DNA from: Clostridium_AW malenominatum
Lineage (GTDB): Bacteria; Bacillota; Clostridia; Clostridiales; Clostridiaceae
Direction: 5' to 3'
Length of the DNA: 64,000 nt
NCBI RefSeq assembly: GCF_039521365.1
Contig: NZ_BAAACF010000001.1
Location: forward strand, 1,178,001-1,242,000
The position numbers and the translations under genes are program-made. The first letter of the stretch is position 1. Every line of letters starts with the position of its first letter. Positions 49,820 through 58,551 of the stretch are shown here, in pieces. The notes beneath the pieces are model-generated. The model did not search any database. It was given only the letters and a program-made list of their open reading frames with translations, and was not told the DNA's origin.

Positions 49820-50428
49820 GTGTATTTAATATTGATTAAAATTTTACTAATATTATTTTTCATATCTGTTTTCATACTATTATACTTTTATAACAAGAAA
49901 GATGATTTTCCTATGGATGTAAGGGCTATTAATTATGTAAAGTCTATAGAAAATATAAGATTAAATAGATTTTTTAAAATAGTGACTACCATAGGAGACC
50001 CAACTTCTATAGTACTCCTCACCTTGATAATATCAATAATATTTTATAGAAACAATCTCCATAAAGATGCATTATTTTTTTCTTTAAATGTAATTATAGT
50101 TTGGTTATTCAATGAAATTTTAAAGCTTATATTTAAAAGAGAAAGACCTCATATAAAGGTTTTAAAGGTAAGAGGATATAGCTTGCCTAGTGGTCATGCA
50201 ATGGTATTTATGGCATATTCAATTATAAGTATATATTTTTTAATATTAAAATTTAACCATAGCTGGATAATATATGTGGTTAGTTTAATAATATTTTTCT
50301 TGAATATATCAGTAGGATTAAGCCGAGTGTATTTTAGAGTTCATTATCTAAGCGATGTAATTGCAGGTTGGTATGCAGGATTTATATTTACTATTTTGTC
50401 TATAGCTTTTCATATATTATATTATTAA
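49820..50428 (+). CDS. PAP2-family membrane phosphatase
   Basis: About 202 residues with five or six helices. The acid phosphatase tripartite motif is complete: KRERPH (about 110-115), PSGHAM (about 127-132) and SRVYFRVHYLSD (Ser-Arg ... His ... Asp, about 171-182). Likely substrates are lipid phosphates such as undecaprenyl pyrophosphate or phosphatidylglycerol-phosphate. I place the start at GTG 49820, 8 nt after GGAGG; the in-frame ATG at 49805 overlaps that site and lacks one of its own. Single gene. Confidence 0.87.
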   Translation: MYLILIKILLILFFISVFILLYFYNKKDDFPMDVRAINYVKSIENIRLNRFFKIVTTIGDPTSIVLLTLIISIIFYRNNLHKDALFFSLNVIIVWLFNEILKLIFKRERPHIKVLKVRGYSLPSGHAMVFMAYSIISIYFLILKFNHSWIIYVVSLIIFFLNISVGLSRVYFRVHYLSDVIAGWYAGFIFTILSIAFHILYY

Positions 50429-50462
50429 GGATATTCTTGATTTAAAGAATATCTTTTTTTAT
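50429..50462 (+). terminator. Terminator after the PAP2 gene
   Basis: GGATATTCTT / AAGAATATC(t) hairpin with a 6-nt loop and a long T tract. Confidence 0.8.
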
Positions 50463-50571
50463 TTTTTGTAAATATAAATTTTGCAATGAAGATTTTCCAT
50501 AGAGTAACCAGTGTAGATTTAATCTTATAGGAAATACTAATTAAGAAATAATCAAAGGAGTTGTTATAATT

Positions 50572-51687
50572 ATGAAGTTTTTTTTGAAGAGATTCATTAA
50601 AGTAACTAAAGAGCAAGTAGCTATGGTTGTTATTATGCTTTCCTTAATAGTATATTTTAAACATGCTAATGTTTACGCTATGACTCCAGAAGATAAAGAA
50701 AAGGTAAAAAGTTCTATAGAAGAAATTTTTAAAAATAGAAACAAAGCAATATTAGAAGGAAACATAGAAATAATTGAATCCCTCTATGACTTAAAAACTA
50801 AATATGGAGTTTGGGCTTGTGAGCATGAAAAAAGAAAAATGAAATATATACAAAATTGGGGGGAAAGGCAAGGGGTAAAGTTTATTGAAATTAATCCTAA
50901 CATAGTAATTAGAAGATTGAGCGGCAGCGACAATAAGTATTCTGCTAACTTAATATGTTCTACTGAATATAAATACATTTATGAAGATGAGCCTGATAAA
51001 ATTAATATTTCAAGAATTGGAACTTATCATAGTTTGCAATTAGCCAATAAAAATGATGTGTGGATAATTACTAAGGAGTGGTATAAAGATCCTTTTGCTG
51101 ATTCCTTAAATATAAATAACTTAAAGGTTAATACCATAAAAGAGTTTATATTAAGCCAAAAGGAAAGAGACTTTACAAATTTAAATGAAAGAAGAATTAA
51201 GGCTATAGAATATGCGGATATGTATTGTGGAGCGGCGTCAGAAGAGAAATATGGATTTAAATATAATAAAAAATATAGAGATTTTAATGGATTAGGAGGA
51301 GATTGTGCAAACTTTGCTTCTCAAATTCTTCATGAAGGCGGTAAGTTTAGAAAAAATTCTATTTGGAACTACGATAAAGGTGCAGCCTCAAGAGCTTGGG
51401 TAAATGCCGATGGGTTTAAAAGTTATATGTTAAATAGCGGCAGAGCATCACTGATTGCTCAGGGAAGTTATGAAAAAGTGTATAAAGCTTCTTACAAGCT
51501 TTTGCCAGGAGACTTTGTAGCTTATGAAAAAAAGGGAGATATTGTTCATATTTCAGTAGTTACTGGAGCAGATTCAAGAGGATATTCCCTTGTAACTTGC
51601 CATAACACAGATAGAAACAAAGTTCCTTGGGATCTTGGGTGGAGCGACAAAAATATAAAGTTTTGGTTGGTTAGAGTTCATTTTTAA
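50572..51687 (+). CDS. Exported protein with C-terminal Amidase_6 domain
   Basis: 371 residues. Basic N-terminus and hydrophobic segment (about 16-37, AMVVIMLSLIVYF..NVYA) form a signal peptide or anchor. The middle region (40-200) is unassigned. The C-terminal putative amidase domain (Amidase_6, about 200-371) has RRIKAIEYADMYCG, GLGGDCANFASQILHEGG (the GGDC-N-F-SQ signature with the likely catalytic Cys), GDFVAYEKKGDIVHISVVTG (His) and CHNTDRNKVPW. It probably acts on wall peptides or glycopeptides. AAAGGAG lies 11 nt before ATG 50572. It precedes an M15 peptidase by 14 nt, suggesting a cell-wall operon. Confidence 0.83.
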   Translation: MKFFLKRFIKVTKEQVAMVVIMLSLIVYFKHANVYAMTPEDKEKVKSSIEEIFKNRNKAILEGNIEIIESLYDLKTKYGVWACEHEKRKMKYIQNWGERQGVKFIEINPNIVIRRLSGSDNKYSANLICSTEYKYIYEDEPDKINISRIGTYHSLQLANKNDVWIITKEWYKDPFADSLNINNLKVNTIKEFILSQKERDFTNLNERRIKAIEYADMYCGAASEEKYGFKYNKKYRDFNGLGGDCANFASQILHEGGKFRKNSIWNYDKGAASRAWVNADGFKSYMLNSGRASLIAQGSYEKVYKASYKLLPGDFVAYEKKGDIVHISVVTGADSRGYSLVTCHNTDRNKVPWDLGWSDKNIKFWLVRVHF

Positions 51688-51701
51688 AGAAGGTGAATTA
51701 A

Positions 51702-52598
51702 TTGAAAAAGAAAATATGGATTTTAATTTTAACATTTATATTAATAAGAAAATCGTCATTAGTAGAGGCCTTAGAAAATGATAAATATGAAAGAATAATG
51801 AAGCAAGATATTTTATCTTTAATGATGGCTTATCCAGAATATATATGTGAATTGAATAAGGAGAGTAATGGAAAAGTATACGTAATAATGAAATCTGGAA
51901 GAAAAATTCTATATGATGATAAAAAAGAAAAGTCTTTTGAAGAAAAAATAGCTAATCCTGATTTACAAGATATGATGGAGCAAATATATCCGCTCTGCAT
52001 TAGTGAAAAGCTAATGGATAAAAATTTTGATCCAGGAAGAGGGCGAGTATATCCACTATTAATGGAGGTTTATGGTAGCTCTAATAAAGAAGTGGAGGGA
52101 AATTTAGTTTCTGTGAAAGGACTTAGATTTAATAATAAAAATAAAGCAGGAGAATCCTTAAGAAAAGTTATGGAAGAGCTTATTCCTCTAGCAAAAAATA
52201 GTGGTAAAATAAGTTCATGTGTATTTCCTTATAGTGGGACTTTTAACTATAGATATATAGCAGGAACAAACAGGTTAAGTCCTCATGCCTTTGGAATTGC
52301 CATAGATTTAGCAAGGGATAAGAGAGATTATTGGAAATGGGCTACAAGGGAAGAGGGAGAAAAAAGAATAGGCTCCTATCCAAAGGAAATAGTAGAAATC
52401 TTTGAAAAAAACAATTTTATTTGGGGTGGAAAATGGGGGCACTTTGATATTTTGCATTTTGAGTATAGACCAGAAATTATTATGAAAGCTAAGTATTTTG
52501 GTGGACATCACAAAGAGGACGTTCTTTGGTATGAAGGATTAAATAGTGAAGACGATAATATAAAATATTTAATTGAAAAAATAGACGCTTCATTATAA
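51702..52598 (+). CDS. M15-family (D-Ala-D-Ala carboxypeptidase/endopeptidase-like) wall enzyme
   Basis: 298 residues. Signal peptide at 3-22 (IWILILTFILIRKSSLVEA). The catalytic domain has zinc ligands in SPHAFGIAIDLA (His, Asp; about 188-199) and WGHFDILHFEYRPE (His; about 242-255), the M15C/VanY-CwlK pattern. Upstream GLRFNNKNKAGESLRKVMEELIPLAKNSG resembles the substrate-orienting helix of the family. It trims peptidoglycan peptides outside the cell. TTG 51702 follows GAAGGTGA. Co-transcribed with the Amidase_6 gene; a terminator follows. Confidence 0.85.
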   Translation: MKKKIWILILTFILIRKSSLVEALENDKYERIMKQDILSLMMAYPEYICELNKESNGKVYVIMKSGRKILYDDKKEKSFEEKIANPDLQDMMEQIYPLCISEKLMDKNFDPGRGRVYPLLMEVYGSSNKEVEGNLVSVKGLRFNNKNKAGESLRKVMEELIPLAKNSGKISSCVFPYSGTFNYRYIAGTNRLSPHAFGIAIDLARDKRDYWKWATREEGEKRIGSYPKEIVEIFEKNNFIWGGKWGHFDILHFEYRPEIIMKAKYFGGHHKEDVLWYEGLNSEDDNIKYLIEKIDASL

Positions 52599-52616
52599 AA
52601 ATATGAAAATAAGATG

Positions 52617-52652
52617 GGATTCAGTAAGGATAAACCTTAACGCTGAATCCTA
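52617..52652 (+). terminator. Terminator after the M15 gene
   Basis: GGATTCAG(t)AAGG / CCTTAACG-CTGAATCC stem followed by TATTTGATATTTTATTT. Confidence 0.75.
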
Positions 52653-52770
52653 TTTGATATTTTATTTAGTTCTATCTAATATTAATTTGTTTTAAATCAT
52701 ATTTTTATTTGTATATTACATGAAGTTAATGTAAATAATATAAACAGTTTTGTTTATTGGGAGGTAATTT

Positions 52771-53721
52771 ATGATAAAAAAAGTAGGTATTCCCAGGGCG
52801 CTGTTATATTATCAGTATTATCCCTTGTGGATGCGTTTTTTTAAGGAATTAGGAGTGGAGGTAATTATATCAAATCCTACAAATAAAGAAATTTTAAATG
52901 AAGGCATTAGGAATGCTGTAGACGAGGCTTGTATTCCTGTTAAATTATTTCACGGTCATGTACTTAGTTTAAGAAATAAGGTTGATTATATATTTATTCC
53001 TAGGCTAAAAAGTGTTAATAATGGAGAATTTATATGTCCTAAGTTTTGTGGACTTCCAGAAATGATAAAGTGTTCTCTTAAGGATCTACCACCTATAATT
53101 GACATAGAAATAGACTTTCTTAAATCTAAAAGAAGCTTAAACAATATAATTTTACAAGTAGGAAAATATTTTTGTAGTGATGAAAAGCAAATTATGAAGG
53201 CTTATCATAAAGCACTAACGGAATATAAAAATCACAAAGAACTATTTAAAATACGTGAAAATTTAAAAGATAAAAAGAAAAATATTCTTATATTAGGTCA
53301 CCCTTATCATTTGTACGATACGTATCTTAATATGGGAATTATAGAGAAAATAAAAGATACAGGAATTCATATACTTACTCCTGAGATGATTGATGAGGGA
53401 GATATAAATGAACAAGCTAATAGCTTTGAAGATAAGCTCTACTGGACCTTTGCAAGAAAGCTCGTAGGAAGTACTCTACATGCCATAAATACAAAAGGAG
53501 TGGATGGAATAATATATATATCTACCTTTGCCTGCGGTATAGATTCAGTTGTAGTAGAAATTGTTGAAAAAGTTATAAGGAATGGAAGCAATATTCCCTT
53601 TATGCTCTTAACATTAGATGAACACAGCGGTGAAGCGGGAGTAAATACAAGAATTGAAGCTTTTGTTGATATGATTAAATGGAGGGATAACTATGAAAAT
53701 AACCTTTCCGCACATGGGTAA
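52771..53721 (+). CDS. DUF2229/COG3580-like protein of the 2-hydroxyacyl-CoA dehydratase superfamily
   Basis: 316 residues. KKVGIPRALLYYQYYPLWMRFFKELGVEVI at the start and VDEACIPVKLFHGHV near residue 48 are the signature of the dehydratase-like half (DUF2229) normally fused within about 1400-residue HgdC-like activases. Conserved Cys in EACIPVK, ICPKFCG and FACG are candidate [4Fe-4S] ligands. ILGHPYHLYD and a C-terminal LDEHSGEAGVNTRIEAF follow. The reaction is unknown. GGGAGGT precedes ATG 52771. It overlaps the next gene by 29 nt; the two and the BadF-type ATPase form one operon. Confidence 0.82.
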   Translation: MIKKVGIPRALLYYQYYPLWMRFFKELGVEVIISNPTNKEILNEGIRNAVDEACIPVKLFHGHVLSLRNKVDYIFIPRLKSVNNGEFICPKFCGLPEMIKCSLKDLPPIIDIEIDFLKSKRSLNNIILQVGKYFCSDEKQIMKAYHKALTEYKNHKELFKIRENLKDKKKNILILGHPYHLYDTYLNMGIIEKIKDTGIHILTPEMIDEGDINEQANSFEDKLYWTFARKLVGSTLHAINTKGVDGIIYISTFACGIDSVVVEIVEKVIRNGSNIPFMLLTLDEHSGEAGVNTRIEAFVDMIKWRDNYENNLSAHG

Positions 53722-54781
53722 TTTATATGTAGGATTAAAAGGAGTTTTTGAAGACTTAGGAGTAGAAGTTATTTGTCCACCAAAATGCAGTAAAACCACA
53801 TTAGAAATTGGTGCTAGATATTCCCCAGAGCAAATATGTATTCCTTTTAAAATAACTCTAGGAAATTACTTAGAAAGTATTAAATTAGGAGCGGACACTT
53901 TATTTATGTGGGGTGGATGTGATGCTTGCAGAATAGGTTTTTACAATACTTTGCATAAACTTATATTAAAAGATTTAGGCTATGATATTGAGCTAATTTG
54001 TGTAAAGCAACTAAACTCTCCAGAAAGAATAAAAACCTTTTTAGAACAACTAAAGAGTGTTTCTGGAAATGCTAGTTATTTTAAGTTAATATCTTTGTTT
54101 AAAAAGGGTGTTGAGCTAATATATAAAATTGAGGCATTAGATGAGCTTGCGCTTAAAGTAAGACCTAGAGAAATTAAAAAAGGTTCTGTAGATAGTCTAT
54201 ATGATAGATTTGAAAAAGAAATTTATAAAGTAAAGGGTTGTGCTGAAACTTCAGAGCTTATTGAAAAATATATTAAGGAGTTAAAAAGCATCCCTATTGA
54301 TAAGAATAAAGCATGTTTAAAGATAGGAATTGTTGGAGAAATTTATACCGTAGTTGAACCATTTATTAATTTAAATATAGTAAAGAAGCTTGGAAATATG
54401 GGAGTAGAAGTAGATATGGCTGTAACTACTGGTAGATTCTTAAAAGAGCAAATTGATTTTTTGCCCTTTGTGAAATCTAAAAAGAAGGAAATTCACAAAG
54501 CAGCAGCTCCTTATATCAATCTAGAAATTGGAGGCCATGCAAGACATACAGTAGGAGAAACAATCTTATACGGTGAAAGTAACTATAATGGAGTAATTCA
54601 TCTACTTCCTTTTACCTGTATGCCAGAAATAGTAGCTCAAAGTATTTTACCTACAGTAGAAAAAAATCTTAACATACCTATACTTAAACTAGTATTAGAT
54701 GAAATGACTGGGGAAGCGGGATATCTAACTAGGCTTGAAGCCTTTGTAGATTTACTCAATAGAAGAAAGGAGATAATTTAA
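53693..54781 (+). CDS. DUF2229/COG3581-like protein, second subunit
   Basis: 362 residues. KITFPHMGNLYVGLKGVFEDLGVEVICPPKCSKTTLEIGARYSPEQICIPFKITLGNYLE opens the protein. MWGGCDACRIGFYN (Cys-x2-Cys) and LLPFTCMP add more possible cluster ligands, and LVLDEMTGEAGYLTRLEAF echoes the end of the partner protein, showing the two are paralogous halves. Together they resemble the alpha/beta dehydratase arrangement. ATG 53693 lies within the upstream gene. The ATPase gene begins 1 nt after this stop, which indicates tight coupling. Confidence 0.82.
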   Translation: MKITFPHMGNLYVGLKGVFEDLGVEVICPPKCSKTTLEIGARYSPEQICIPFKITLGNYLESIKLGADTLFMWGGCDACRIGFYNTLHKLILKDLGYDIELICVKQLNSPERIKTFLEQLKSVSGNASYFKLISLFKKGVELIYKIEALDELALKVRPREIKKGSVDSLYDRFEKEIYKVKGCAETSELIEKYIKELKSIPIDKNKACLKIGIVGEIYTVVEPFINLNIVKKLGNMGVEVDMAVTTGRFLKEQIDFLPFVKSKKKEIHKAAAPYINLEIGGHARHTVGETILYGESNYNGVIHLLPFTCMPEIVAQSILPTVEKNLNIPILKLVLDEMTGEAGYLTRLEAFVDLLNRRKEII

Positions 54782-54782
54782 A

Positions 54783-55766
54783 ATGAAAAAGGTATATCTT
54801 GGTGTTGACGTAGGTTCTGTCAGTACCAACGTAGTAATAATGGATGAAGATAATAATGTTATTGATACTCTCTATATAAAAACTCAAGGCAGACCTATAC
54901 AGGCTATGAAGGAATGCTTAGAAACTATGAAAAACAGATTAGATGAAGATGTTGAAGTGATGGGTCTTGGTACAACTGGAAGTGGAAGAGAACTTGCAGC
55001 TATAATGCTTCGTGCTGATATAGTGAAAAATGAAATTACAGCTCATGGAATTGCAGCCTTACACTTTGTTCCCAATGTAAACACTATTATTGAAATAGGT
55101 GGTCAAGACTCTAAGCTTATATTACTTAGAGATGGAATAATATACGATTTTGCAATGAATACCGTTTGCGCTGCAGGTACAGGATCTTTTTTAGATAGGC
55201 AAGCTGAAAGATTAAATATTTCAATTGAAGATTTTGGAACCCTTGCTTTAAAAGCTCAATCTTCTGTAAGAATAGCTGGTAGATGTGCAGTATTTGCTGA
55301 ATCTGATATGATTCACAAACAACAACTTGGTCATAATCAAGAGGATATTATTAATGGACTCTGTGAAGCTTTAGTAAGAAATTATTTAAATAACGTAGGA
55401 AAAGGAAAGGAAATAAAAAGCCCTATCCTATTCCAAGGTGGCGTAGCTGCTAATATAGGAATAAAGAAAGCTTTTGAAAAAATGCTTGGATGCCAGGTTA
55501 TAGTTCCTAAGTATGCAAATGTAATGGGAGCAGTAGGAGCTTGTCTTTTAGCAAAGGAAGAAGTAAAAAGAACTAAGAAAACAAACTTTCTAGGCTTCGA
55601 TGTAGCAGAAAGTGACTACAAGGTAAAGAGCTTTGAATGTAATAATTGTTCTAATTTATGCGAAGTTGTAGAGTTTAATAGAGATGGAAAATTGGCTGCA
55701 AGATGGGGAGATAAGTGTGGACGATGGAGTAATATGACAGTTGCGTCAGAGGAAAATTTAGCATAA
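54783..55766 (+). CDS. HgdC/BadF-type ATP-dependent activator with C-terminal Cys-rich tail
   Basis: 327-residue ASKHA-fold ATPase. The phosphate loop is DVGSVSTNVV (9-18), with EIGGQDSKLI (104-113). C129 (NTVCAAGTG) and C168 (AGRCAVFAES) correspond to the two cysteines that hold the single [4Fe-4S] cluster between HgdC subunits. Such activators inject one energised electron into a 2-hydroxyacyl-CoA dehydratase-type partner; here the partners would be the two preceding gene products. Beyond the usual end there is a Cys4-type tail (CNNCSNLC ... DKCGRW, about 295-325), possibly zinc or an extra cluster. A terminator follows. Confidence 0.88.
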   Translation: MKKVYLGVDVGSVSTNVVIMDEDNNVIDTLYIKTQGRPIQAMKECLETMKNRLDEDVEVMGLGTTGSGRELAAIMLRADIVKNEITAHGIAALHFVPNVNTIIEIGGQDSKLILLRDGIIYDFAMNTVCAAGTGSFLDRQAERLNISIEDFGTLALKAQSSVRIAGRCAVFAESDMIHKQQLGHNQEDIINGLCEALVRNYLNNVGKGKEIKSPILFQGGVAANIGIKKAFEKMLGCQVIVPKYANVMGAVGACLLAKEEVKRTKKTNFLGFDVAESDYKVKSFECNNCSNLCEVVEFNRDGKLAARWGDKCGRWSNMTVASEENLA

Positions 55767-55810
55767 AACATATAGAGATTACCCTATGTTGAAATTTAGT
55801 TCATATACAG

Positions 55811-55848
55811 AAGAGAAGTGTGTTTAGGGAGATGCACTTCTCTTTGTC
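55811..55848 (+). terminator. Terminator after the activator operon
   Basis: AAGAGAAGTG / CACTTCTCTT stem with a 14-nt loop, followed by TGTCATTT. Confidence 0.7.
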
Positions 55849-55884
55849 ATTTGGACTTTACACAAAATTATTTATCGACTTTTT

Positions 55885-56670
55885 TTAAAATATTTTATGT
55901 TTAATAATTTCTAACACACCATTTTCTCTATTGCTTTTAGCGTAAAACCTAGCATGTTTTTTAACTTCCTCAGGAGCATTTTCCATGGCATAGCTGAAAT
56001 AAGCAGAATTGAGCATTTCTATATCATTAAAATAGTCTCCAAATACCATGGTTTCTTCAGGTTTTATATTAAATTTTTCTTGTAGAAGTTTTATGGCGAC
56101 ACCTTTATTTGAATCTTTATTCATTATATCTAGCCAAACTTTTCCTGAAACAGTAACTTTAAGCTTATCTTTCCAAAGGGGATGAAGAATTTTATTAGAA
56201 TTCTCAGCAGCACCTTTAAAATCACATATTGTAAACTTTAAAATATCATCATTTACTTCGTTAAGGTTGTCTACTATCTCATATTTTAAATAGTACTTTT
56301 TAACTTCATTAACAAATGTCTCATGGCCTTTTTCAATATACGCACCTTTTTTACCGCATAGTATAATTTCACATTCCTGAAGTCTTCTTCCTTGTTCTAA
56401 TAATTGTTCAGTTGTAGCTTTATCTAATATGCTAGAGGACATCTCTTTGTTTTTAAATACCACATAGCTACCATTCTCCGCAATATAAGGAATATCATGT
56501 TCTAGTTTAGAAAATTTATTTTTAAGATTGTAGTATTGTCTTCCACTGGCCACTACAAATAATATATCTTTTTCTTTTAGTTTATGTATAATAGGGAAAA
56601 TTTCTTCATTTAATTTGCCATGCTCGTTTAATAGAGTACCATCCATATCGCTGGCAATAAGCTTAATCAT
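55885..56670 (-). CDS. Cof-type HAD-IIB sugar/nucleotide phosphatase
   Basis: 261-residue haloacid-dehalogenase phosphatase. Motif I DMDGTLLN (8-15; nucleophile D8, acid D10), motif II VVASGRQ (about 38-44), C2-type cap, motif III Lys near residue 192 (SNKGVAIKLL) and motif IV FGDYFNDIEML (Asp pair, about 210-220). It hydrolyses sugar phosphates or flavin/PLP phosphates; specificity is broad in this family. GGAGG precedes the ATG. Single gene on the minus strand. Confidence 0.88.
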   Translation of the reverse strand: MIKLIASDMDGTLLNEHGKLNEEIFPIIHKLKEKDILFVVASGRQYYNLKNKFSKLEHDIPYIAENGSYVVFKNKEMSSSILDKATTEQLLEQGRRLQECEIILCGKKGAYIEKGHETFVNEVKKYYLKYEIVDNLNEVNDDILKFTICDFKGAAENSNKILHPLWKDKLKVTVSGKVWLDIMNKDSNKGVAIKLLQEKFNIKPEETMVFGDYFNDIEMLNSAYFSYAMENAPEEVKKHARFYAKSNRENGVLEIIKHKIF

Positions 56671-56800
56671 AAGAAGCCTCCTCTCTAATTTTCTATGTTA
56701 GAGTTTATCATACATTGAGATTTAGTTCAAATTTAGATTTAATAGTTTATATTATTAAAGGTTATTATCGTATTATTCTCATAGTAAACCATATAAGCTT

Positions 56801-56930
56801 TTGGTAATAATGGTATTGTAAGGTATAATAAAATATATATAACCATTTTAGTATATGCTTTGGCTGAAAGCTGAGTAACGAAGACATGAATATACATTTA
56901 AAGATCAGTGGATGGTAGCGGAGGGATAAA
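56801..56930 (+). promoter_or_regulatory. Promoter and foldable 5' leader of the pentapeptide-gnd-zwf operon
   Basis: TTGGTA (56801-56806), 17 bp, TATAAT (56824-56829) predicts a leader of about 95 nt. It can fold as ACCAU ... AUGGU enclosing GUAUAU / AUAUAC, inside which CUUUG / CGAAG and GCU-GAA-AGC stack. The AUGGU arm is only a few bases from the GGAGGG ribosome site. No known riboswitch core matched by eye. Confidence 0.5.
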
Positions 56931-57587
56931 ATGACAGAGAAAGTGAATAATATTAAAGTATTAAAACCGAATATTTCTGATGATTTATGTATTTTTAATT
57001 TATCACAGGATAATATATCAGACTATGATTCAATATCAACAGCATTAGTGAAAGATTGCTTGCTAGAAAACCATGAAGCAGAGAAAGTGTCTTTTAAAGA
57101 AACATTATTTAAAAATGTAATATTTAAAAATGTCTCTTTTAGATATTGTGACCTTGAAGATGTAAGATTTGAAAACTGTGATTTATCGAATGTTGATTTT
57201 ATAGATTCTTCAATCCATAGAGTTGAATTTATAAATTGTAAAATTGTTGGTATTAATTTAAGTGAGGCAACTATAAGAAATGTTGTTTTTAGTGAATGTG
57301 GCGGACAGTATGCGCTCTTTAGATATGCAAACTGCAAGCAAGTAATATTTACCAACTGTCAGCTTCGTTTTTCTGATTTCCAAGAGAGTAAATTTTCTAA
57401 AGTTGAATTTAAAGATACAGATATGACTCAATGTCAAATGTTCGGTATCAAGCTAAAAGCAATGGATTTCACTAGCTGTGAGATTGAAGGAATGGGAGCA
57501 AGGATTGAAGATGTATACGGAGCTATAGTCTCACCAGCTCAGGCTATTTCACTTTCTAGGTTACTAGGAATTGTAATTAAAGAATAA
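56931..57587 (+). CDS. Pentapeptide-repeat protein
   Basis: 218 residues. After a non-repeat N-terminus (about 1-45), most of the chain is degenerate A(D/N)LxF repeats (FKNVIFKNVSFRYCDLEDVRFENCDLSNVDFIDSSIHRVEFINCKIVGINLSEATI..., about 50-195). These predict a right-handed quadrilateral beta-helix with Phe/Leu in the core. No signal peptide or transmembrane helix. Some members shield DNA gyrase (Qnr/MfpA); many have unknown partners. GGAGGG precedes ATG 56931. It is first in an operon with gnd and zwf, a context that suggests a metabolic partner rather than gyrase. Confidence 0.85.
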   Translation: MTEKVNNIKVLKPNISDDLCIFNLSQDNISDYDSISTALVKDCLLENHEAEKVSFKETLFKNVIFKNVSFRYCDLEDVRFENCDLSNVDFIDSSIHRVEFINCKIVGINLSEATIRNVVFSECGGQYALFRYANCKQVIFTNCQLRFSDFQESKFSKVEFKDTDMTQCQMFGIKLKAMDFTSCEIEGMGARIEDVYGAIVSPAQAISLSRLLGIVIKE

Positions 57588-57623
57588 AAGGAATACTATA
57601 TTTTAAGTGTGAGGAGGATTAAT

Positions 57624-58523
57624 ATGAAAATTGGGCTGATTGGATTAGGAAGAATGGGATATAACTTAGCATTGAATGCAAGGGATAAGGGGCACGATGT
57701 GGTAGTTTTTAATAGGACATTAGAAAAAGTTCACCAGGCAGAAAAAGATGGTTTAATTGGAGCGTATAGCATAGAAGATTTAGTTCAGAAGATTGAGGGC
57801 AGAAGAGTTATATGGCTCATGGTTTCAGCTGGTAATACTGTTGATGAAATGATTACAAAGCTTATACCGCTTTTAAATGAACATGACATTATAATAGATG
57901 GGGGAAACTCTAATTATAAGGATACATTAAGAAGATATACTGAACTTAAGAGCAAAGGAATAGATTTTGTTGACATAGGCACTAGTGGAGGCATTGAAGG
58001 GGCAAGGAATGGGGCATGCACAATGATTGGGGCAGAAAGAGATGTATTTGAATTTATAGAACCTTTTATTAAGGATATTAGTATTGAAAATGGATATCTA
58101 TATACAGGTTCAAATGGCTCTGGCCACTTTGTAAAAATGGTTCATAATGGCATAGAATATGGTATGATGCAGGCCATAGCGGAAGGATTTGAGATACTTG
58201 AAAAATCTCAATTTAATTTGGATTTTGAAAAGGTTGCAAAAGTATGGAATAACGGTTCAGTAATAAGAGGGTGGCTTATGGAACTTTCAGAAAATGCGTT
58301 TAAAAAAGATCCACATCTTGATGAAATTAAAGGGGTTATGTATTCATCAGGGGAAGGATTATGGACTGTCCAGGAGGCCTTAGAGTTAAAAGTTTCTGCA
58401 ACTGTTATAACTCAATCGCTGCTTATGAGATATAGGTCAGAGCAGGAGGATACCTTTAGTGGCAAGGTTGTAGCTGCATTAAGAAATGAATTTGGAGGGC
58501 ATGCAACCAAGAAGAGTGAATAA
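57624..58523 (+). CDS. gnd: 6-phosphogluconate dehydrogenase, decarboxylating, short form
   Basis: 299-residue YqeC-type enzyme (the long enterobacterial form has about 470 residues). The N-terminal coenzyme loop is GLGRMGYNLA (5-14). DGGNSNYKDT and FVDIGTSGGIEGARNGACTMIG follow, as do the catalytic HFVKMVHNGIEYGMMQ (Lys and His-Asn) and the C-terminal RNEFGGHAT. It oxidises 6-phosphogluconate to ribulose-5-phosphate and CO2. The residues after N34 (VFNRTLEKV) suggest NADP or NAD, undecided. ATG 57624 follows GAGGAGG; an in-frame GTG at 57609 overlaps it. zwf follows after 28 nt. Confidence 0.92.
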   Translation: MKIGLIGLGRMGYNLALNARDKGHDVVVFNRTLEKVHQAEKDGLIGAYSIEDLVQKIEGRRVIWLMVSAGNTVDEMITKLIPLLNEHDIIIDGGNSNYKDTLRRYTELKSKGIDFVDIGTSGGIEGARNGACTMIGAERDVFEFIEPFIKDISIENGYLYTGSNGSGHFVKMVHNGIEYGMMQAIAEGFEILEKSQFNLDFEKVAKVWNNGSVIRGWLMELSENAFKKDPHLDEIKGVMYSSGEGLWTVQEALELKVSATVITQSLLMRYRSEQEDTFSGKVVAALRNEFGGHATKKSE

Positions 58524-58551
58524 TGCCTTTCTATAGAGAGGAGTAGTTAAT

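Noticed and set aside
56836..56930. GEMM (c-di-GMP) riboswitch before the pentapeptide gene
   Set aside because: A GGTAGC near the ribosome site resembles the GEMM end, but the conserved core (AAACC ... GGACGCAAAGCC) is missing.
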